From positions 1 to 6,471 of the forward strand of contig JAJYPQ010000240.1 in NCBI GenBank assembly GCA_021795255.1: DNA of 6,471 bases. The letters are read 5' to 3'. This stretch comes from Pseudomonadota bacterium. Its GTDB lineage: Bacteria > Pseudomonadota > Gammaproteobacteria > Acidiferrobacterales > Acidiferrobacteraceae. Under the pieces are notes generated by a model, which saw only the letters and a list, made by a program, of their open reading frames with translations, had not been told where the DNA came from and searched no databases. Positions within the stretch are counted from its first letter, which is position 1. Each line of letters opens with the position of its first letter. Both the position numbers and the translations under genes were made by a program. Of the stretch, positions 6,447 through 6,471 are shown piece by piece.

Positions 6447-6471
6447 TTAGGCCTTTGTCGTCGTTGTTTTC
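6447..6471 (-). CDS. Possible 3' end of a convergent minus-strand gene
   Basis: Read on the minus strand from the window edge, the last codons give K-T-T-T-T-K-A followed by TAA (complement of 6447-6449). The terminator hairpin starts about 14 bases after this stop and has its long T tract on this strand, the usual layout at the end of a gene. Only seven codons are visible, so the product cannot be named. A lysine/threonine-rich tail occurs in many unrelated proteins. The call rests on the terminator position and could be wrong. Confidence 0.4.

Overview
The window reads as a Gram-negative, moderately GC-rich proteobacterial chromosome, most likely gammaproteobacterial. The supporting signs are an outer-membrane beta-barrel with a terminal Phe, an NtrC-type sigma-54 activator, a histidine kinase laid out like Pseudomonas KinB, and membrane proteins of the YhgN/MarC and COG3671 types. 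All complete genes lie on the + strand and packing is dense. No gene-free stretch reaches 300 bases; the longest, about 133 bases at 6314-6446, holds a strong hairpin terminator. No tRNA, rRNA, CRISPR array or insertion sequence was seen.

Left part (1-4333): the distal end of a kdp (high-affinity K+ uptake ATPase) operon and an unusual regulatory module. The last 32 codons of kdpC are followed by a 'short KdpD' (388 aa) that has the KdpD ATP-binding sensor domain and a Usp domain, but none of the four membrane helices or the kinase core of classical KdpD. Eight bases later comes a separate 601-aa membrane histidine kinase (2 TM, basic helical periplasmic domain, HAMP, PAS, HisKA, HATPase). 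Its stop codon directly abuts the start of a 390-aa response regulator (receiver plus sigma-54 AAA+ domain) that has no C-terminal helix-turn-helix. The usual KdpD/KdpE pair therefore seems to be replaced by three genes: a detached KdpD sensor, a KinB-like kinase and an NtrC-type activator that lacks a visible DNA-binding domain. This is the most interesting part of the window. A role in kdp control is inferred from position only.

Middle (4334-5299): an outer-membrane beta-barrel protein of unrecognised family, starting at TTG behind a good ribosome binding site, 49 bases after the regulator. An 80-base gap follows.

Right part (5300-6471): a MarC/YhgN-family six-helix membrane protein and, 15 bases later, a COG3671-like three-helix membrane protein, probably a separate two-gene unit. 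The window closes with a GC-rich hairpin that has A and T runs on its two sides, probably a bidirectional terminator. Beyond it lie a few codons of what may be the 3' end of a convergent minus-strand gene.
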